Assembly: GCF_040546685.1 (NCBI RefSeq)
Contig: NZ_JBEPOH010000001.1
Coordinates: 992,001 to 1,056,000, forward strand
Direction of reading: 5' to 3'
DNA from: Variovorax sp. OAS795
GTDB lineage: Bacteria > Pseudomonadota > Gammaproteobacteria > Burkholderiales > Burkholderiaceae_C
DNA: 64,000 nucleotides
Shown here piece by piece: positions 9,041 to 18,150 of the stretch. Numbering within the stretch: the first letter of the stretch is position 1; each line of letters starts with the position of its first letter. The position numbers and the translations under genes were made by a program. The notes beneath the pieces are model-generated. The model worked only from the letters and a program-made list of their open reading frames with translations, was not told the DNA's origin and did no database searches.

Positions 9041-10837
9041 TCAGCGCACGGCGGACGGCTGCCGGGCCTGCAGCAGCACCGCGTGCAGTTCGGCCGGCTG
9101 CACCGGCTTGCGCAGCGCATGCCAGCCGCGCTCCAAGGCGAGCCGCCAGGTGGCTTCGCCGATGTCGGCCGAGATGAGCGCGATGGTGAGCGACGGCTTC
9201 TGCCGCTGCAGCCGTTCCGCCAGCGCGATGCCGTCGAGCCGGCCCGGCAGGCGGATGTCGCACAGCGCCACGTCGAGCGCGTCGAGGTCCGCCAGCGCCA
9301 GCGCCTCGGCCGCGCTGCCGTAGATGCGCGGTGACAGCTGCCATTGCCTCAGCAGCGCCCCCAGGCTCTCGGCCACCACGGCGTTGTCTTCCACCACCAG
9401 CACCGCGAGCCCGGGGTCCAGGGCGACCGCCGCCTGCGCGAAGGGTTGCGGCGGCCGCCCGGAAGCCCGCGGCAGCGGCGCGTCGGCCGGCGCGGCGGAC
9501 AGCTCGAAGCCGAACACCGAACCGCGCCCCGGTGCCGAACGCAGCGACACCTCGATGCCGAGCTGCCCCGCGAGCCGCCGCACGATCGCGAGCCCCAGGC
9601 CATGGCCGCGCTGCAGGTTGCGTTCGGCATTGCCGACCTGCTCGAAGTCGCCGAACACCCGCTCCTGCGCCTCGGCCGCAATGCCGATGCCGCTGTCGCG
9701 CACCTCGACGCGCCAGGCCCGATGGCCGTTGCGCCGGCGCGCGCGCACCGCCAGCAGCACCCGCCCGCGTGGCGTGAACTTGACGGCGTTGTCCACCAGG
9801 TTGGCCAGCACGCGGCGCAGCGAGACGGCATCGGCCCAGGCCACCGCATCGGCCGGGCAGCGCACCCGCACGCGGGCTCCGCCGGCCTGGCGTGCGAGTT
9901 CGTGCAGCAGCGGGGCCAGCGGCACCGCCACCGGGTGCAGCGGATCGACCGCGGCTTCGATGCGGCCGATCTCGAGCAGCTGGTTGGTCAGGCCCTCCAG
10001 CGCCTGCTGCGCGCGCGCGAGCGAAGCCACCGTGTGCTGCACCGCCGGTGCTTCGGCGCCGCCTTGCAGCTGCTGGCGCAGCACTTCGGCCTGCAGGCCG
10101 ATGGCCATCACCGGCTGGCGCAGGTCGTGGTTGGCCGCCGAGAAGAAGCGCAGCCGCTCGGCCTGGGCCTGCTCGGAGGCGCGCAGCCCGGCCAGCGCCT
10201 GCTCGCGCAGGCGGCGCTCGTTGAGGCGCAGCCCGATGTTCTCTTCGAGCTGGCGCGAGCGCTCGGCCACCAGCTTCCACATCATCGCGATCAGGCCGAT
10301 GCCGATGACCGACACGGCCATCATCGTGGGCGCGCCGAGCCACAGCCCGGTGACGATCACGGGCGCCAGCAGCAGGGTGATCGCCAGCTGCGTGGCCGGC
10401 GTGTAGAACGAAACCGAGAACGCCGAAGACAGGGTCATGCCCATCAGCATCAGGGCGAGCAGCAGCTGCTGGTCCGCATGGCCGGTGTTGAACAGCAGCA
10501 CCCCGGCCAGGCCGTGGGCCAGCTCCCAGATGCCGGTGCGCACCGTGTGCAGGCGCTGCGCCTGGCGCAGGCTCGCGGGCGTGAAGGGCTCGGGCAGGCG
10601 CTCGGGAAAGAAGCCGCGCATGACCGTCACCCCCGTGATCAGCGCGATCCATGCGAGCGCATGGGGTAGCGAGTATTGCCAGGCAAAGAGTGCCGCCACG
10701 CCGCAGTTCAGCAGGTATTGCACCAGCAGCACCGGGCCGATCGGGCGGACCGAGAGCCGCAGCACCTCGCACTCGATGGCAAAGCGGTCGTCCCCGGGAG
10801 CGGCCGGAGCAACCATGGGCGCGGTGGTGGAATTCAT
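9041..10837 (-). CDS. Hybrid sensor histidine kinase with C-terminal receiver
   Basis: A 598-residue membrane hybrid kinase. The first ~200 residues form several hydrophobic helices with no obvious extracellular sensor domain. A coiled stretch, a HisKA domain with phospho-acceptor His237 in NHDLRQPVMAIGL, and a HATPase domain follow (NLVDNAVKFTPRG as N box, DSGIGIA as G1, GHGLGLAI as G2). The C-terminus is a receiver with Asp527 (CDIRLPG) and the conserved Lys in ALRKPV. The HDLRQP H-box is the same type as in the two kinases further downstream. The frame runs open to 11998. ATG 10837 is chosen because it falls just before the divergent methyltransferase gene. No cognate response regulator lies nearby. 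Confidence 0.9.
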   Translation of the reverse strand: MNSTTAPMVAPAAPGDDRFAIECEVLRLSVRPIGPVLLVQYLLNCGVAALFAWQYSLPHALAWIALITGVTVMRGFFPERLPEPFTPASLRQAQRLHTVRTGIWELAHGLAGVLLFNTGHADQQLLLALMLMGMTLSSAFSVSFYTPATQLAITLLLAPVIVTGLWLGAPTMMAVSVIGIGLIAMMWKLVAERSRQLEENIGLRLNERRLREQALAGLRASEQAQAERLRFFSAANHDLRQPVMAIGLQAEVLRQQLQGGAEAPAVQHTVASLARAQQALEGLTNQLLEIGRIEAAVDPLHPVAVPLAPLLHELARQAGGARVRVRCPADAVAWADAVSLRRVLANLVDNAVKFTPRGRVLLAVRARRRNGHRAWRVEVRDSGIGIAAEAQERVFGDFEQVGNAERNLQRGHGLGLAIVRRLAGQLGIEVSLRSAPGRGSVFGFELSAAPADAPLPRASGRPPQPFAQAAVALDPGLAVLVVEDNAVVAESLGALLRQWQLSPRIYGSAAEALALADLDALDVALCDIRLPGRLDGIALAERLQRQKPSLTIALISADIGEATWRLALERGWHALRKPVQPAELHAVLLQARQPSAVR

Positions 10838-10879
10838 CGGCCGGCCCACTATATAGAGAAGCGGCCCGGCGCGGCGACA
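10838..10879. promoter_or_regulatory. Short divergent promoter region with CTATATAG palindrome
   Basis: Only 42 bases separate the divergent kinase and methyltransferase start codons. The palindrome CTATATAG at 10849-10856 could supply a -10 element in either direction (TATAGT toward the kinase, TATATA toward the methyltransferase). It leaves very short leaders. No clear -35 boxes were identified. Confidence 0.4.
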
Positions 10880-12166
10880 ATGGCGTCTCCCCAGCCGGCC
10901 GATGATGGCGAACCCCCTGTGAACGATCTTTCCCTCTTTTTGCCTTGCGCCGCCGGCGTCGAGGAATTCCTTGCGCAGGAAGTCCATGCGCTCACCGGCC
11001 GCGTCGGGCAAGACCTGCTCACGCTGCGCGGCGGCGTGCGGGTGCGCGCCGAATGGCGCGATGCGCTCAAGCTCAACCTGCACAGCCGGCTCGCCCAGCG
11101 CGTGCTGGTCGAACTGGCCCATGCGCCCTACCGCAGCGAGAACGACCTGTACGCCATCGCGGGCGGCGTGGCCTGGGAGATCTGGTTCACGCCCAAGCAG
11201 ACCTTCAAGATCGAGACCACGGCGCAGCACAGCCCGCTGCAGAGCCTGAACTTCGCCACGCTGCGCATCAAGGATGCGATTGCCGACCGCTTTCGCGCCA
11301 AGGCCGGCGGCGTGCGCCCGAGCATCGAGACGCAGTGGCCCGACTGCCGCGTGTTCGCCCACCTGACCACGGACCACTGCACGCTCTACATCGACACCTC
11401 GGGCGAGCCGCTCTTCAAGCGCGGCTGGCGGCAGGACAAGGGCGATGCGCCGCTGAAGGAAACGCTGGCCGCCGCCATGCTCGCCGCCAGCGGCTGGTGG
11501 AACCCCGAGACCGGACTGGTGGCCGCCGAGCCGCTGTACGACCCTTGCTGCGGCAGCGGCACCATCGCCATCGAGGCGGCGCAGATCGCGCGCGGCATCC
11601 CGGCCGGGTCGCTGCGGCGCTTCGGCTTCGAGAAGCTGCTGCCGTTCCAGGCCCATGTGTGGGAGGCGATCAGGCAGGGGGCCGCATCGTCGGCCGCCGT
11701 GCGGCAGGTCGCGATCTTCGGTTCCGACGTTTCGCACCGCATGGTCGACTTTGCCGAACGCAACGCGGAGCGTGCCGGCGTGGCCGAGGCCATCGAGTTC
11801 CGTGGCGGCGATGCGCTGCAGCGCATGCCCCCCGCAGAGGGCGGCGTGATCATGCTCAACCCGCCCTACGGCGAACGCATCGAGGTCGGCGGCGTGGCGC
11901 GCTTCGGCGCCCGCGAGGCTGCGCAGACGCCCGGCAGCCCCGAAGGCGGGGGCGAAGCCGACGAGGGCGGCGAGTTCTTCCCGCAGCTCGCCACGCACTG
12001 GAAGAAGAACTACCCCGGCTGGACCGCCTGGGTGCTCACGCCCGACCTGAAATTGCCCAAGCGCATGCGGCTCAAGGAATCGCGCCGCGTGCCGATGTGG
12101 AACGGGCCGATCGAATGCCGGCTGTTCCGCTTCGACATGGTGGCCGGCTCGGCCCGAAGCAAGTAG
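10880..12166 (+). CDS. THUMP-domain class I RNA methyltransferase (RlmL-like)
   Basis: A 428-residue SAM-dependent RNA methyltransferase with an N-terminal ferredoxin-like/THUMP region (about residues 15-180) and a Rossmann methyltransferase domain. The SAM-binding motif is LYDPCCGSGTIAIEAA and the catalytic N6/N2 motif is MLNPPYGERIE. It corresponds to the RlmL half (23S rRNA m2G2445) of the E. coli RlmKL fusion; the RlmK half is absent, as is usual in betaproteobacteria. An insertion rich in Gly/Glu (about residues 348-370) follows the NPPY motif. ATG 10880 and GTG 10919 are both possible starts. The gene is divergent from the hybrid kinase. The exact rRNA target is inferred. Confidence 0.9.
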   Translation: MASPQPADDGEPPVNDLSLFLPCAAGVEEFLAQEVHALTGRVGQDLLTLRGGVRVRAEWRDALKLNLHSRLAQRVLVELAHAPYRSENDLYAIAGGVAWEIWFTPKQTFKIETTAQHSPLQSLNFATLRIKDAIADRFRAKAGGVRPSIETQWPDCRVFAHLTTDHCTLYIDTSGEPLFKRGWRQDKGDAPLKETLAAAMLAASGWWNPETGLVAAEPLYDPCCGSGTIAIEAAQIARGIPAGSLRRFGFEKLLPFQAHVWEAIRQGAASSAAVRQVAIFGSDVSHRMVDFAERNAERAGVAEAIEFRGGDALQRMPPAEGGVIMLNPPYGERIEVGGVARFGAREAAQTPGSPEGGGEADEGGEFFPQLATHWKKNYPGWTAWVLTPDLKLPKRMRLKESRRVPMWNGPIECRLFRFDMVAGSARSK

Positions 12167-12190
12167 CCGGCACCCCGGCGGGGGCTACTT
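12161..12190. terminator. Possible bidirectional hairpin between convergent genes
   Basis: AAGTAGCC (12161-12168) and GGCTACTT (12183-12190) form a perfect inverted repeat that includes the stop codons of both convergent genes. There is no strong T-run, so terminator function is uncertain. Confidence 0.4.
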
Positions 12191-12607
12191 CACCCCGACG
12201 CCGCAGGCCGCGTTCATCGTCCGCGGCGCGAGCTCGACCGGCAGGCCGTCGAATTTCATCGGACGCACGTCGCTCTCGTCGAACTCCCGCACCGCGACCG
12301 GTTCGCCGACGAAATTCGGCTGTGAGAAATAGGTGGCGCTCACGTAGCGCGCCTTGCGCGCGTCGCAGTCCACGCTCGCCTTGGCCGCGACCGAGCGGAA
12401 CTTGAGGCCGTCCTGGCCGGTGCGCGGCTCGGCCAGGCTGATCCGCACCGCCACGAGCCGCTTGCTTCCGTCCACCACCACGCTGGTCGGGTCCACCTGC
12501 ACATAGCTGTTGGCCGCCTCCCCGGCGGTGCCGGTCAGGGTGAGCCATTCCGCATGGGCCAGCGGCACGGTGAAAAAGGCGAGCAGCAAGAAAGTTCGTT
12601 TCGTCAT
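12185..12607 (-). CDS. Surface-adhesin E-like small secreted protein
   Basis: A 140-residue exported protein with a clear signal peptide (MTKRTFLLLAFFTVPLAHA, cut before EWLTL). The mature protein has the pattern of the surface-adhesin E-like family common in Burkholderiales. A Trp starts the mature chain, then come YVQVDPTSVVVDGSKRL, a conserved CDA segment and a terminal Cys region. The two cysteines (CDARKA and AACGVG) could form a disulfide. The family name derives from Haemophilus protein E; the role in this organism is unknown. The frame extends upstream to 12745. ATG 12607 is chosen because it begins the signal peptide. The gene is convergent with the methyltransferase. Confidence 0.75.
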   Translation of the reverse strand: MTKRTFLLLAFFTVPLAHAEWLTLTGTAGEAANSYVQVDPTSVVVDGSKRLVAVRISLAEPRTGQDGLKFRSVAAKASVDCDARKARYVSATYFSQPNFVGEPVAVREFDESDVRPMKFDGLPVELAPRTMNAACGVGVK

Positions 12608-12687
12608 CTGAAAACATTGAAGGGCACCGCGCAAGCCGGTGCGGCTGATTGTGAATCGATGCGAGCTTTTTCGCCTTGCGCTGGCGC

Positions 12688-13170
12688 ATGGTGCAACATC
12701 GGGGTATTCCAAACGCACAAGCCTCCCTCCCTCCCGAAGAAGCAAACGCCGCGCCCGGCGCCTTCGTGGTCATCGACACCAACATCGCGCTCGACTTGCT
12801 GGTGTTCGACAACCCCGACTGCCTGCCGCTCGCGGCGGCGCTGGCGGCAGGCGAACTGCGCTGGCTCGCCACTGCCTCCATGCGCAGCGAACTCGCGCGG
12901 GTGCTGGGCTATCCACTCATCGCGGCGCGGCTGGCGCACAGGAAGCTGTCGGCCGAAGCCGTTCTCGCGGCCTTCGACGAACGCGTGCAACGGGTCGCGG
13001 AAACGCCGCCGCGCGCCTCCTGCGTCTGCAAGGACCCCGACGACCAGGTCTTCATCGACCTGGCGGTGGCCCGGCGCGCGCGGCTCCTGAGCAAGGACCA
13101 GGCCGTGCTGACGATGCGCAAGCGCCTTGCCGCGCAAGGCGTGGTGGTGCAGGCGGTGCTGGCGACCTAG
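12688..13170 (+). CDS. PIN-domain protein (COG1569-type putative toxin)
   Basis: A 160-residue PIN-fold protein. The acidic active-site set is recognisable: Asp in VVIDTNIALD, Asp in CKDPDDQVFIDLA and Asp in LLSKDQAVL. It belongs to the family annotated as a putative toxin-antitoxin toxin component. PIN proteins are Mg-dependent ribonucleases. No short antitoxin gene adjoins it on the same strand: upstream is the divergent surface-adhesin-like gene and downstream the stop overlaps a convergent gene by 4 bases. It may be an orphan toxin or a housekeeping RNase. ATG 12688 is preferred over the TTG at 12676. Confidence 0.8.
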   Translation: MVQHRGIPNAQASLPPEEANAAPGAFVVIDTNIALDLLVFDNPDCLPLAAALAAGELRWLATASMRSELARVLGYPLIAARLAHRKLSAEAVLAAFDERVQRVAETPPRASCVCKDPDDQVFIDLAVARRARLLSKDQAVLTMRKRLAAQGVVVQAVLAT

Positions 13171-14078
13171 CCGGCAGAGGGCGCCGGCGCGCCGTGCCAG
13201 CGCCCCAGGAGCCGCGCCACCGCGCGCACGCGCTGCGTGTCGCGGCCCCAGCGTCGGCTGGCCGGCAGGCGCTGGGCCCATTTCATGCGCCGTGCCGCCT
13301 CGGCAATGCGCTGGCGCACCTCCTCGCCCACCTCCGCCAGCGCGGCATGCCAGTGCAGGCCCGCGGCCTCGGGCGCCGCGGCCTCCAGCATCATGGCGGT
13401 CGAATGCAGGTAGCTGAGCCAGTCGCGCGCCTGGCACTCGGCCAGCGTCATCACCTCGGCCGGGTCGTCCTCGAAGTCGATGTAGCCAATGACACCGTCG
13501 GGGCACTGAACCAGGTTGCGGTCGAAGGCCTGGCTCAGGTGCTGGCCGCGCACGTGCACCTGGGCGATCGCGGCCAGTCCTTCGCGCCAGACCGCCAGCA
13601 GCGCGGCAGGTCCGGCCGCGGCGGCCTGGTCGAGCTTTTCCTGCAGCACGAGGGTGCCGCGGCCGCTTTCGCCCAGGTCCGAGATCAGCAGGCCGTCGGG
13701 CTGTTCGGCCAGCACCGCGGGCACGCGCAGGCCCGCGGCCGCCAGTTGCCGCAGGCGCCGGGCCTCGGTGGCGATGGCGGCCTCCCCGCCCGGATTGGGC
13801 ACCGGCTTGATGATGTCCAGCCGCGCCATGCGCGCGACCGCCGCCATCACGCGGTAGCCCCATTTGCCGTGGCGCGGGCCGGCCTTCTTGAGCCAGACGC
13901 GCTCGCTGCCCAGGCGGTGGCTGGCCACGTTCTTCTGCTGCCTGGGCAGCATGACGCGCAAAAACTCGGCATAGTCGCCCGGGCCCGGCGCAGGGGCGTT
14001 CGCATCGAGGGGTGCCGGCGCCGTGGCCGCACCCTTGCCGCCATGGGGCCGGGCCGAAGCACCGCGTCGCAGTGTCAT
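13167..14078 (-). CDS. Protein-kinase-like fold protein (Bud32/APH-like)
   Basis: A 303-residue protein with the pattern of small-molecule or Bud32-like kinases. A basic N-terminal part contains VASHRLGSERVWLKKAG, the LLISDLGESG hinge-like segment lies mid-protein, and AFDRNLVQCPDGVIGYIDFEDDP resembles a catalytic-loop/DFG-like pair (DRN and DFED). The glycine-rich loop is degenerate. Substrate and activity are unknown; lipopolysaccharide kinase, aminoglycoside phosphotransferase and Bud32 families are all similar in outline. Its ATG overlaps the stop of the glutamate-synthase-like gene by 4 bases (ATGA), so the two are cotranscribed and coupled. The frame continues upstream, but ATG 14078 is the natural start. 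Confidence 0.7.
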   Translation of the reverse strand: MTLRRGASARPHGGKGAATAPAPLDANAPAPGPGDYAEFLRVMLPRQQKNVASHRLGSERVWLKKAGPRHGKWGYRVMAAVARMARLDIIKPVPNPGGEAAIATEARRLRQLAAAGLRVPAVLAEQPDGLLISDLGESGRGTLVLQEKLDQAAAAGPAALLAVWREGLAAIAQVHVRGQHLSQAFDRNLVQCPDGVIGYIDFEDDPAEVMTLAECQARDWLSYLHSTAMMLEAAAPEAAGLHWHAALAEVGEEVRQRIAEAARRMKWAQRLPASRRWGRDTQRVRAVARLLGRWHGAPAPSAG

Positions 14079-15772
14079 GCGGCCAGCGGAAGATTCGACA
14101 CCAGGCCGTGCGGCCCCTGCGTCAGGGGCTGGAAACTCTCGGCGCTGGCCAGCGGCCAGTAGGTGCGGAACACGTTGTGCTGCTTGTCCAGCGGGCCCAG
14201 CAGCGCGCCCGGCTGCACCTGCATCACCAGGTTGCTCAGCAGCCGCACCTCGGTGTCGGAAATGCGCCGCACGATGTGGTGCGCTGTGATCTGCTGCGGA
14301 TGGTCCAGGCCCGCGGCCTGCACCAGTTCCTGCAGCGCGTGCAGGGTGCTGCGGTGGAAGTTGCGCACCCGGTCGGCCTTGGTCGGCACCACCAGCGCCT
14401 GCTGGCGCACCGGGTCCTGCGTGGTCACGCCGGTGGGGCAGTGGCCCGTGTGGCAGCTTTGCGCCTGGATGCAGCCCAGCGCCATCATGAAGCCGCGCGC
14501 CGCGTTGCACCAGTCGGCGCCCAGCGCCATCATGCGCGCCACGTCGAAGGCGGTGATCACCTTGCCGGCGCAGCCCAGCTTGATGCGGTGGCGCAGGTTC
14601 ACGCCGATGAGCGTGTTGTGCACCAGCAGCAGCCCCTCCTGCAGTGGCGCGCCCACGTGGTCGCTGAACTCGACCGGCGCCGCGCCCGTGCCGCCCTCGG
14701 CCCCGTCCACCACGATGAAGTCGGGCGTGATGCCGGTCGCCTGCATGGCCTTGACGATCGCGAACCACTCCCAGGGATGGCCGAGGCAGAACTTGAAGCC
14801 CGTGGGCTTGCCGCCCGAGAGTTCGCGCAGCCTGGCGATGAAATGCATCATTTCGATGGGCGTGGAGAAAGCGCTGTGCGAGGCCGGCGAGATGCAGTCG
14901 ACCCCCACCCGCACGCCCCGGGCCGCCGCGATCTCCTTCGTGACCTTGGGCGCGGGCAGCACGCCGCCGTGGCCGGGTTTGGCGCCCTGGCTCAGCTTGA
15001 GCTCGATCATCTTCACCTGCGGATCGCGCGCATTGGCGCTGAAGCGCTCGGCGTCGAAGCTGCCGTCCTCGTTGCGGCAGCCGAAGTAGCCCGAGCCGAT
15101 CTCCCAGATCAGGTCGCCGCCATGCACCCGGTGGTGCTGGGAGATGGAGCCTTCGCCGGTGTCGTGCGCAAAGCCGCCCATCTTCGCGCCCTGGTTGAGC
15201 GCGAGGATCGCATTGGCCGACAGCGCCCCGAAGCTCATGGCCGAGATGTTGAACACGCTCGCGCTGTAGGGCTGGGTGCAGACCTGGGCCGGGTTCGCCT
15301 CCGCCGGCTGCGGCGTGCCGCCGATCACGATGCGGAAGTCGTGGTTCTCGAGCCGGGTCGGCCGCATCGAGTGGTTGATCCACTCGTAGCCCGCGATGGT
15401 GACGTCCAGCTGCGTGCCGAAGGGGCGGTTGTCGGGGTCGCCCTTGGCGCGCTGGTACACCAGCGAGCGCTGCGCGCGCGAGAATGGTGCCGCCTCGGAA
15501 TCGCTCTCGATGAAGTACTGGCGCATCTCCGGCCGGATGAATTCCAGCAGGAAGCGCAGGTGGCCGATCACCGGGTAGTTGCGCAGGATGGCATGGCGCG
15601 TTTGCCGCAGGTCGTGCACGCCGGTGCCGACGAGGGCCGCAAAAACCACCAGCGCCACCCAAGCCACCCACAGGTGCGGGGACACCAGCACGGCGGCCAG
15701 GCTGGCCGCCAGGCCCGCGGCGCACAGGGCAAAGGCGCTGTAGCGCGCCGGAAACGGAATAATCGTGGGCAT
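14075..15772 (-). CDS. Membrane-anchored glutamate-synthase-like FMN protein
   Basis: A 565-residue protein with two N-terminal transmembrane helices (about residues 10-50). A GltB central (FMN-binding) domain follows from about residue 130 to 540. Family features are NISAMSFGALSANAI, GEGSISQHH, the AEGGTGAAPVEF phosphate-binding loop and CIQAQSCHTGHCPTGV. The last stretch keeps the three-cysteine C-x5-C-x4-C spacing of the 3Fe-4S cluster. It lacks the glutaminase domain and the GltD partner, so it is not a classical GOGAT. Substrate is unknown; such archaeal-type or YerD-like proteins are uncharacterised or only loosely linked to amino-acid oxidation. It is coupled to the kinase-like gene downstream. 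Confidence 0.88.
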   Translation of the reverse strand: MPTIIPFPARYSAFALCAAGLAASLAAVLVSPHLWVAWVALVVFAALVGTGVHDLRQTRHAILRNYPVIGHLRFLLEFIRPEMRQYFIESDSEAAPFSRAQRSLVYQRAKGDPDNRPFGTQLDVTIAGYEWINHSMRPTRLENHDFRIVIGGTPQPAEANPAQVCTQPYSASVFNISAMSFGALSANAILALNQGAKMGGFAHDTGEGSISQHHRVHGGDLIWEIGSGYFGCRNEDGSFDAERFSANARDPQVKMIELKLSQGAKPGHGGVLPAPKVTKEIAAARGVRVGVDCISPASHSAFSTPIEMMHFIARLRELSGGKPTGFKFCLGHPWEWFAIVKAMQATGITPDFIVVDGAEGGTGAAPVEFSDHVGAPLQEGLLLVHNTLIGVNLRHRIKLGCAGKVITAFDVARMMALGADWCNAARGFMMALGCIQAQSCHTGHCPTGVTTQDPVRQQALVVPTKADRVRNFHRSTLHALQELVQAAGLDHPQQITAHHIVRRISDTEVRLLSNLVMQVQPGALLGPLDKQHNVFRTYWPLASAESFQPLTQGPHGLVSNLPLAA

Positions 15773-15829
15773 GGATAGGAGTGGACTGCCGGAGCCTGCT
15801 GCATCATAGAGGGCTGCCCCGAACTTGCC

Positions 15830-16612
15830 ATGATGACCATCAACGACACCCCCCAGGCCGCAGCGCCCGATTCGACCCCCCTCGGCCCCGATGATTTCGA
15901 CGCGCTCGACCAGGCGCTCGACGCCATGCGCGAGCACGACGAGGAAATTCCCCAGTGGGAGTTCTGCGAAGGCTTCATGGCCGCGCTGATCTGCACCCGC
16001 CGGGCCATCGAACCCGCCGAATACTGGCCCGTGCTGCTGGGCGAGGGCTTCGTGCCGGCCCGGCACATGGAGTTCGTCTGGAACTGGAAGCGCCGCTGGC
16101 GCGAGATCGAGGAGGGCCTGGACGCCGACGTGCAGTCGCTCGACGACGAGCGCAGCTGGCAACCCGAGGTGCTCGACACGCGGGGCGCCATCGCCTCGCT
16201 GCCCGAGGAAGAGCGCGCCGCGGTCGAAGGCGAGGAGATTCCCTCGTTCGCACAGGTCTGGGCGCTGGGCTTCATGTACGCGGTCGAGAACTGGCCCGAA
16301 GACTGGGCCGCCCCGCGCGACAAGGAAGCCGCCCAGATGCTGGACGACGCGCTCGACAACATCGTCGCGCTCACCGAGGACGACAAGGCCAAGCCCACGC
16401 TTTCCATGTTCAGCGACGACGGCCCGCCCAGCGTGAGCCAGCAGCGGCTGGACGATTTCGGCGCCGCCATCTGGGCCGTGTACGACCTGCGCCAGCTCTG
16501 GAAGAGCCTGGGGCCGAAGGTCGAGACCCTCCGCAAGGAAGCCACCCCCGGCCGCAACGATCCCTGCCCCTGCGGCAGCGGGAAAAAATACAAGAAGTGC
16601 CACGGTGCCTGA
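15830..16612 (+). CDS. UPF0149/YecA-like protein with SEC-C zinc motif
   Basis: A 260-residue protein with an acidic UPF0149 (YgfB/YecA-type) domain over about residues 20-215, including [14 protein letters not shown]. The C-terminal SEC-C metal-binding motif [14 protein letters not shown] contains Cys246, Cys248, Cys257 and His258. SEC-C motifs bind zinc and occur at the C-terminus of SecA, where they contact SecB and ribosomes. The YecA subfamily is thought to act near SecA or ribosomes, but a precise role is not established. The stop overlaps the GTG start of the downstream MFS gene by 8 bases, so both are translated from one message. Confidence 0.88.
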   Translation: MMTINDTPQAAAPDSTPLGPDDFDALDQALDAMREHDEEIPQWEFCEGFMAALICTRRAIEPAEYWPVLLGEGFVPARHMEFVWNWKRRWREIEEGLDADVQSLDDERSWQPEVLDTRGAIASLPEEERAAVEGEEIPSFAQVWALGFMYAVENWPEDWAAPRDKEAAQMLDDALDNIVALTEDDKAKPTLSMFSDDGPPSVSQQRLDDFGAAIWAVYDLRQLWKSLGPKVETLRKEATPGRNDPCPCGSGKKYKKCHGA

Positions 16613-17846
16613 GACCGGCCCGGCCACCGCCCCGCTGACCACGCGCGCGGCGTGGGTCATGGTGCTGGCGCTGTGCGCCGGGGTGGCGCTGAGCCAGGCC
16701 TTCCGCACCGTGGGCGCCATCATGGCGAGCCCGCTGCAGTCCGATTTCAGGCTCTCGGCCCAGGCGCTCGGCATCTTCTCGGGGGCGTTCCATTTCGCCT
16801 TCGGCGCGATGCAGCTCTTCATGGGCATCGGCATCGACCTGCACGGCGTGCGCCGCACGGTGCTCGTTGCCTTTCCGATCGCGATTGCGGGCGCGCTGCT
16901 GTCGGCCGTGGCGCCCAACTACCTGGTGCTGGTGGCGGGGCAGGCGCTGATCGGCGTCGGCTGCGCGCCGGCCTTCCTGGTGTGCACCGTGTTCATCGCG
17001 CGGCACTTTCCGGCGGCGCGCTTCGCCACCGTCTCGGGGCTGGTGCTCGCGATCGGCGGCATCGGCATGCTGGTGACCGGCACGCCCCTCGCCTGGCTGG
17101 TGCAGGCGTATTCGTGGCGCGCGGGGTTCGTGGTGCTGGCCGCGGCCTCGGCGCTCGCGTGGCTCGCGATCTGGCGCTGGGTGCACGAGCCCGCATCGGC
17201 CGCGCCGAAGGTCCGGGAATCCATTCCCGAGGCCATCCGCCAGTTCGGCGCGCTGCTGGCCATGCCGCACACGCTGGGCATCGTGCTGCTCGGCGCCGTG
17301 ACCTATGCCGCCTTCATCTCGCTGCGCGGCCTCTGGCTCGGGCCGCTCATGATGGAGCGCCATGGTTATTCGCTGGTGCAGAGCGGCAACGTCGCGCTCG
17401 CGGTGTCGGTGATCTCGCTGCTGGGGGCGCCGCTGTTCGGGCGCTTCGACCGCGACGGCGCCGCGCGCCGCCGCTGGATCGTGGCCTGCGCGCTGGGCTA
17501 TGCGGGCCTGTTCGCGCTCATCGCGTTCGCGCATTCGGCCTGGCTCGACATCGGCGGCATGGTGCTCATCGGCGTGCTCTCGGGCTTCATCGTCTGGCAG
17601 TACGCCGACGTGCGCGTGGCCTATCCCGCCGCGCTCACGGGCCGCGCGATGGCGGTGTTCACCATGGCGATGTTCCTCGGCGTGGCGCTCATGCAGTGGG
17701 GCACCGGCGTGGCGGCTTCGGTGGCCGCGGCGCATGGGGGCGATCCGCTCACGGCCGTGCTGGCCACCATCGCGCTCTTGCTGGTGCTGGGCGTCGCAGC
17801 CTTCGCGTGGCTGCCCGCGCCCAGGGCCCAGGCCCTCAGATCTTGA
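16605..17846 (+). CDS. MFS transporter
   Basis: A 413-residue major facilitator with about twelve predicted transmembrane helices and a cytoplasmic loop near the middle (residues about 195-215, with [14 protein letters not shown]). Family-like features include [14 protein letters not shown] between helices 2 and 3, the position of the MFS signature loop. The substrate is not deducible. The GTG at 16605 is chosen because it overlaps the preceding gene and gives a short N-terminus before helix 1. The 3' end overlaps the convergent GNAT gene by 11 bases. Confidence 0.88.
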   Translation: MPETGPATAPLTTRAAWVMVLALCAGVALSQAFRTVGAIMASPLQSDFRLSAQALGIFSGAFHFAFGAMQLFMGIGIDLHGVRRTVLVAFPIAIAGALLSAVAPNYLVLVAGQALIGVGCAPAFLVCTVFIARHFPAARFATVSGLVLAIGGIGMLVTGTPLAWLVQAYSWRAGFVVLAAASALAWLAIWRWVHEPASAAPKVRESIPEAIRQFGALLAMPHTLGIVLLGAVTYAAFISLRGLWLGPLMMERHGYSLVQSGNVALAVSVISLLGAPLFGRFDRDGAARRRWIVACALGYAGLFALIAFAHSAWLDIGGMVLIGVLSGFIVWQYADVRVAYPAALTGRAMAVFTMAMFLGVALMQWGTGVAASVAAAHGGDPLTAVLATIALLLVLGVAAFAWLPAPRAQALRS

Positions 17847-18150
17847 AGGCGCGCTGGATGTCGGGCCGCACGAGGTCGGCGTATTCGCGGTGCTTGCGGA
17901 TGTAGCCCGCGATGAACTGGCAGACCGGGATCACGTGCAGGCCCTTGGCGCGCGCCTCGTCGAGCACGTGCCGCGCAATGCCCGAGCCCACGCCCTTGCC
18001 TTCGTGCTCCGGGAGCACCTCGGTGTGGGTGAACATGATGGCGTCGGTCAGCAGGTTGTATTCGGCGTAGGCCGCGAGCTGGCCCTCGAGCATGGCTTCG
18101 TAGCGGTGCTGGGCGGCGTTGTCGGTGATGGCGAGGTTGCTGTTGCTCAT
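17836..18150 (-). CDS. GNAT-type N-acetyltransferase (NATD1/YjdJ-like)
   Basis: A 104-residue minimal GNAT domain. The acetyl-CoA pyrophosphate loop is visible as PEHEGKGVGSGIARHVLDEA, followed by the conserved PVCQFIAGYIRKH segment typical of the small NATD1/YjdJ group. The acceptor substrate is unknown. Its start codon overlaps the stop of the upstream NTF2-like gene by 4 bases (18147-18150), indicating a two-gene unit. Confidence 0.9.
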   Translation of the reverse strand: MSNSNLAITDNAAQHRYEAMLEGQLAAYAEYNLLTDAIMFTHTEVLPEHEGKGVGSGIARHVLDEARAKGLHVIPVCQFIAGYIRKHREYADLVRPDIQRAFKI

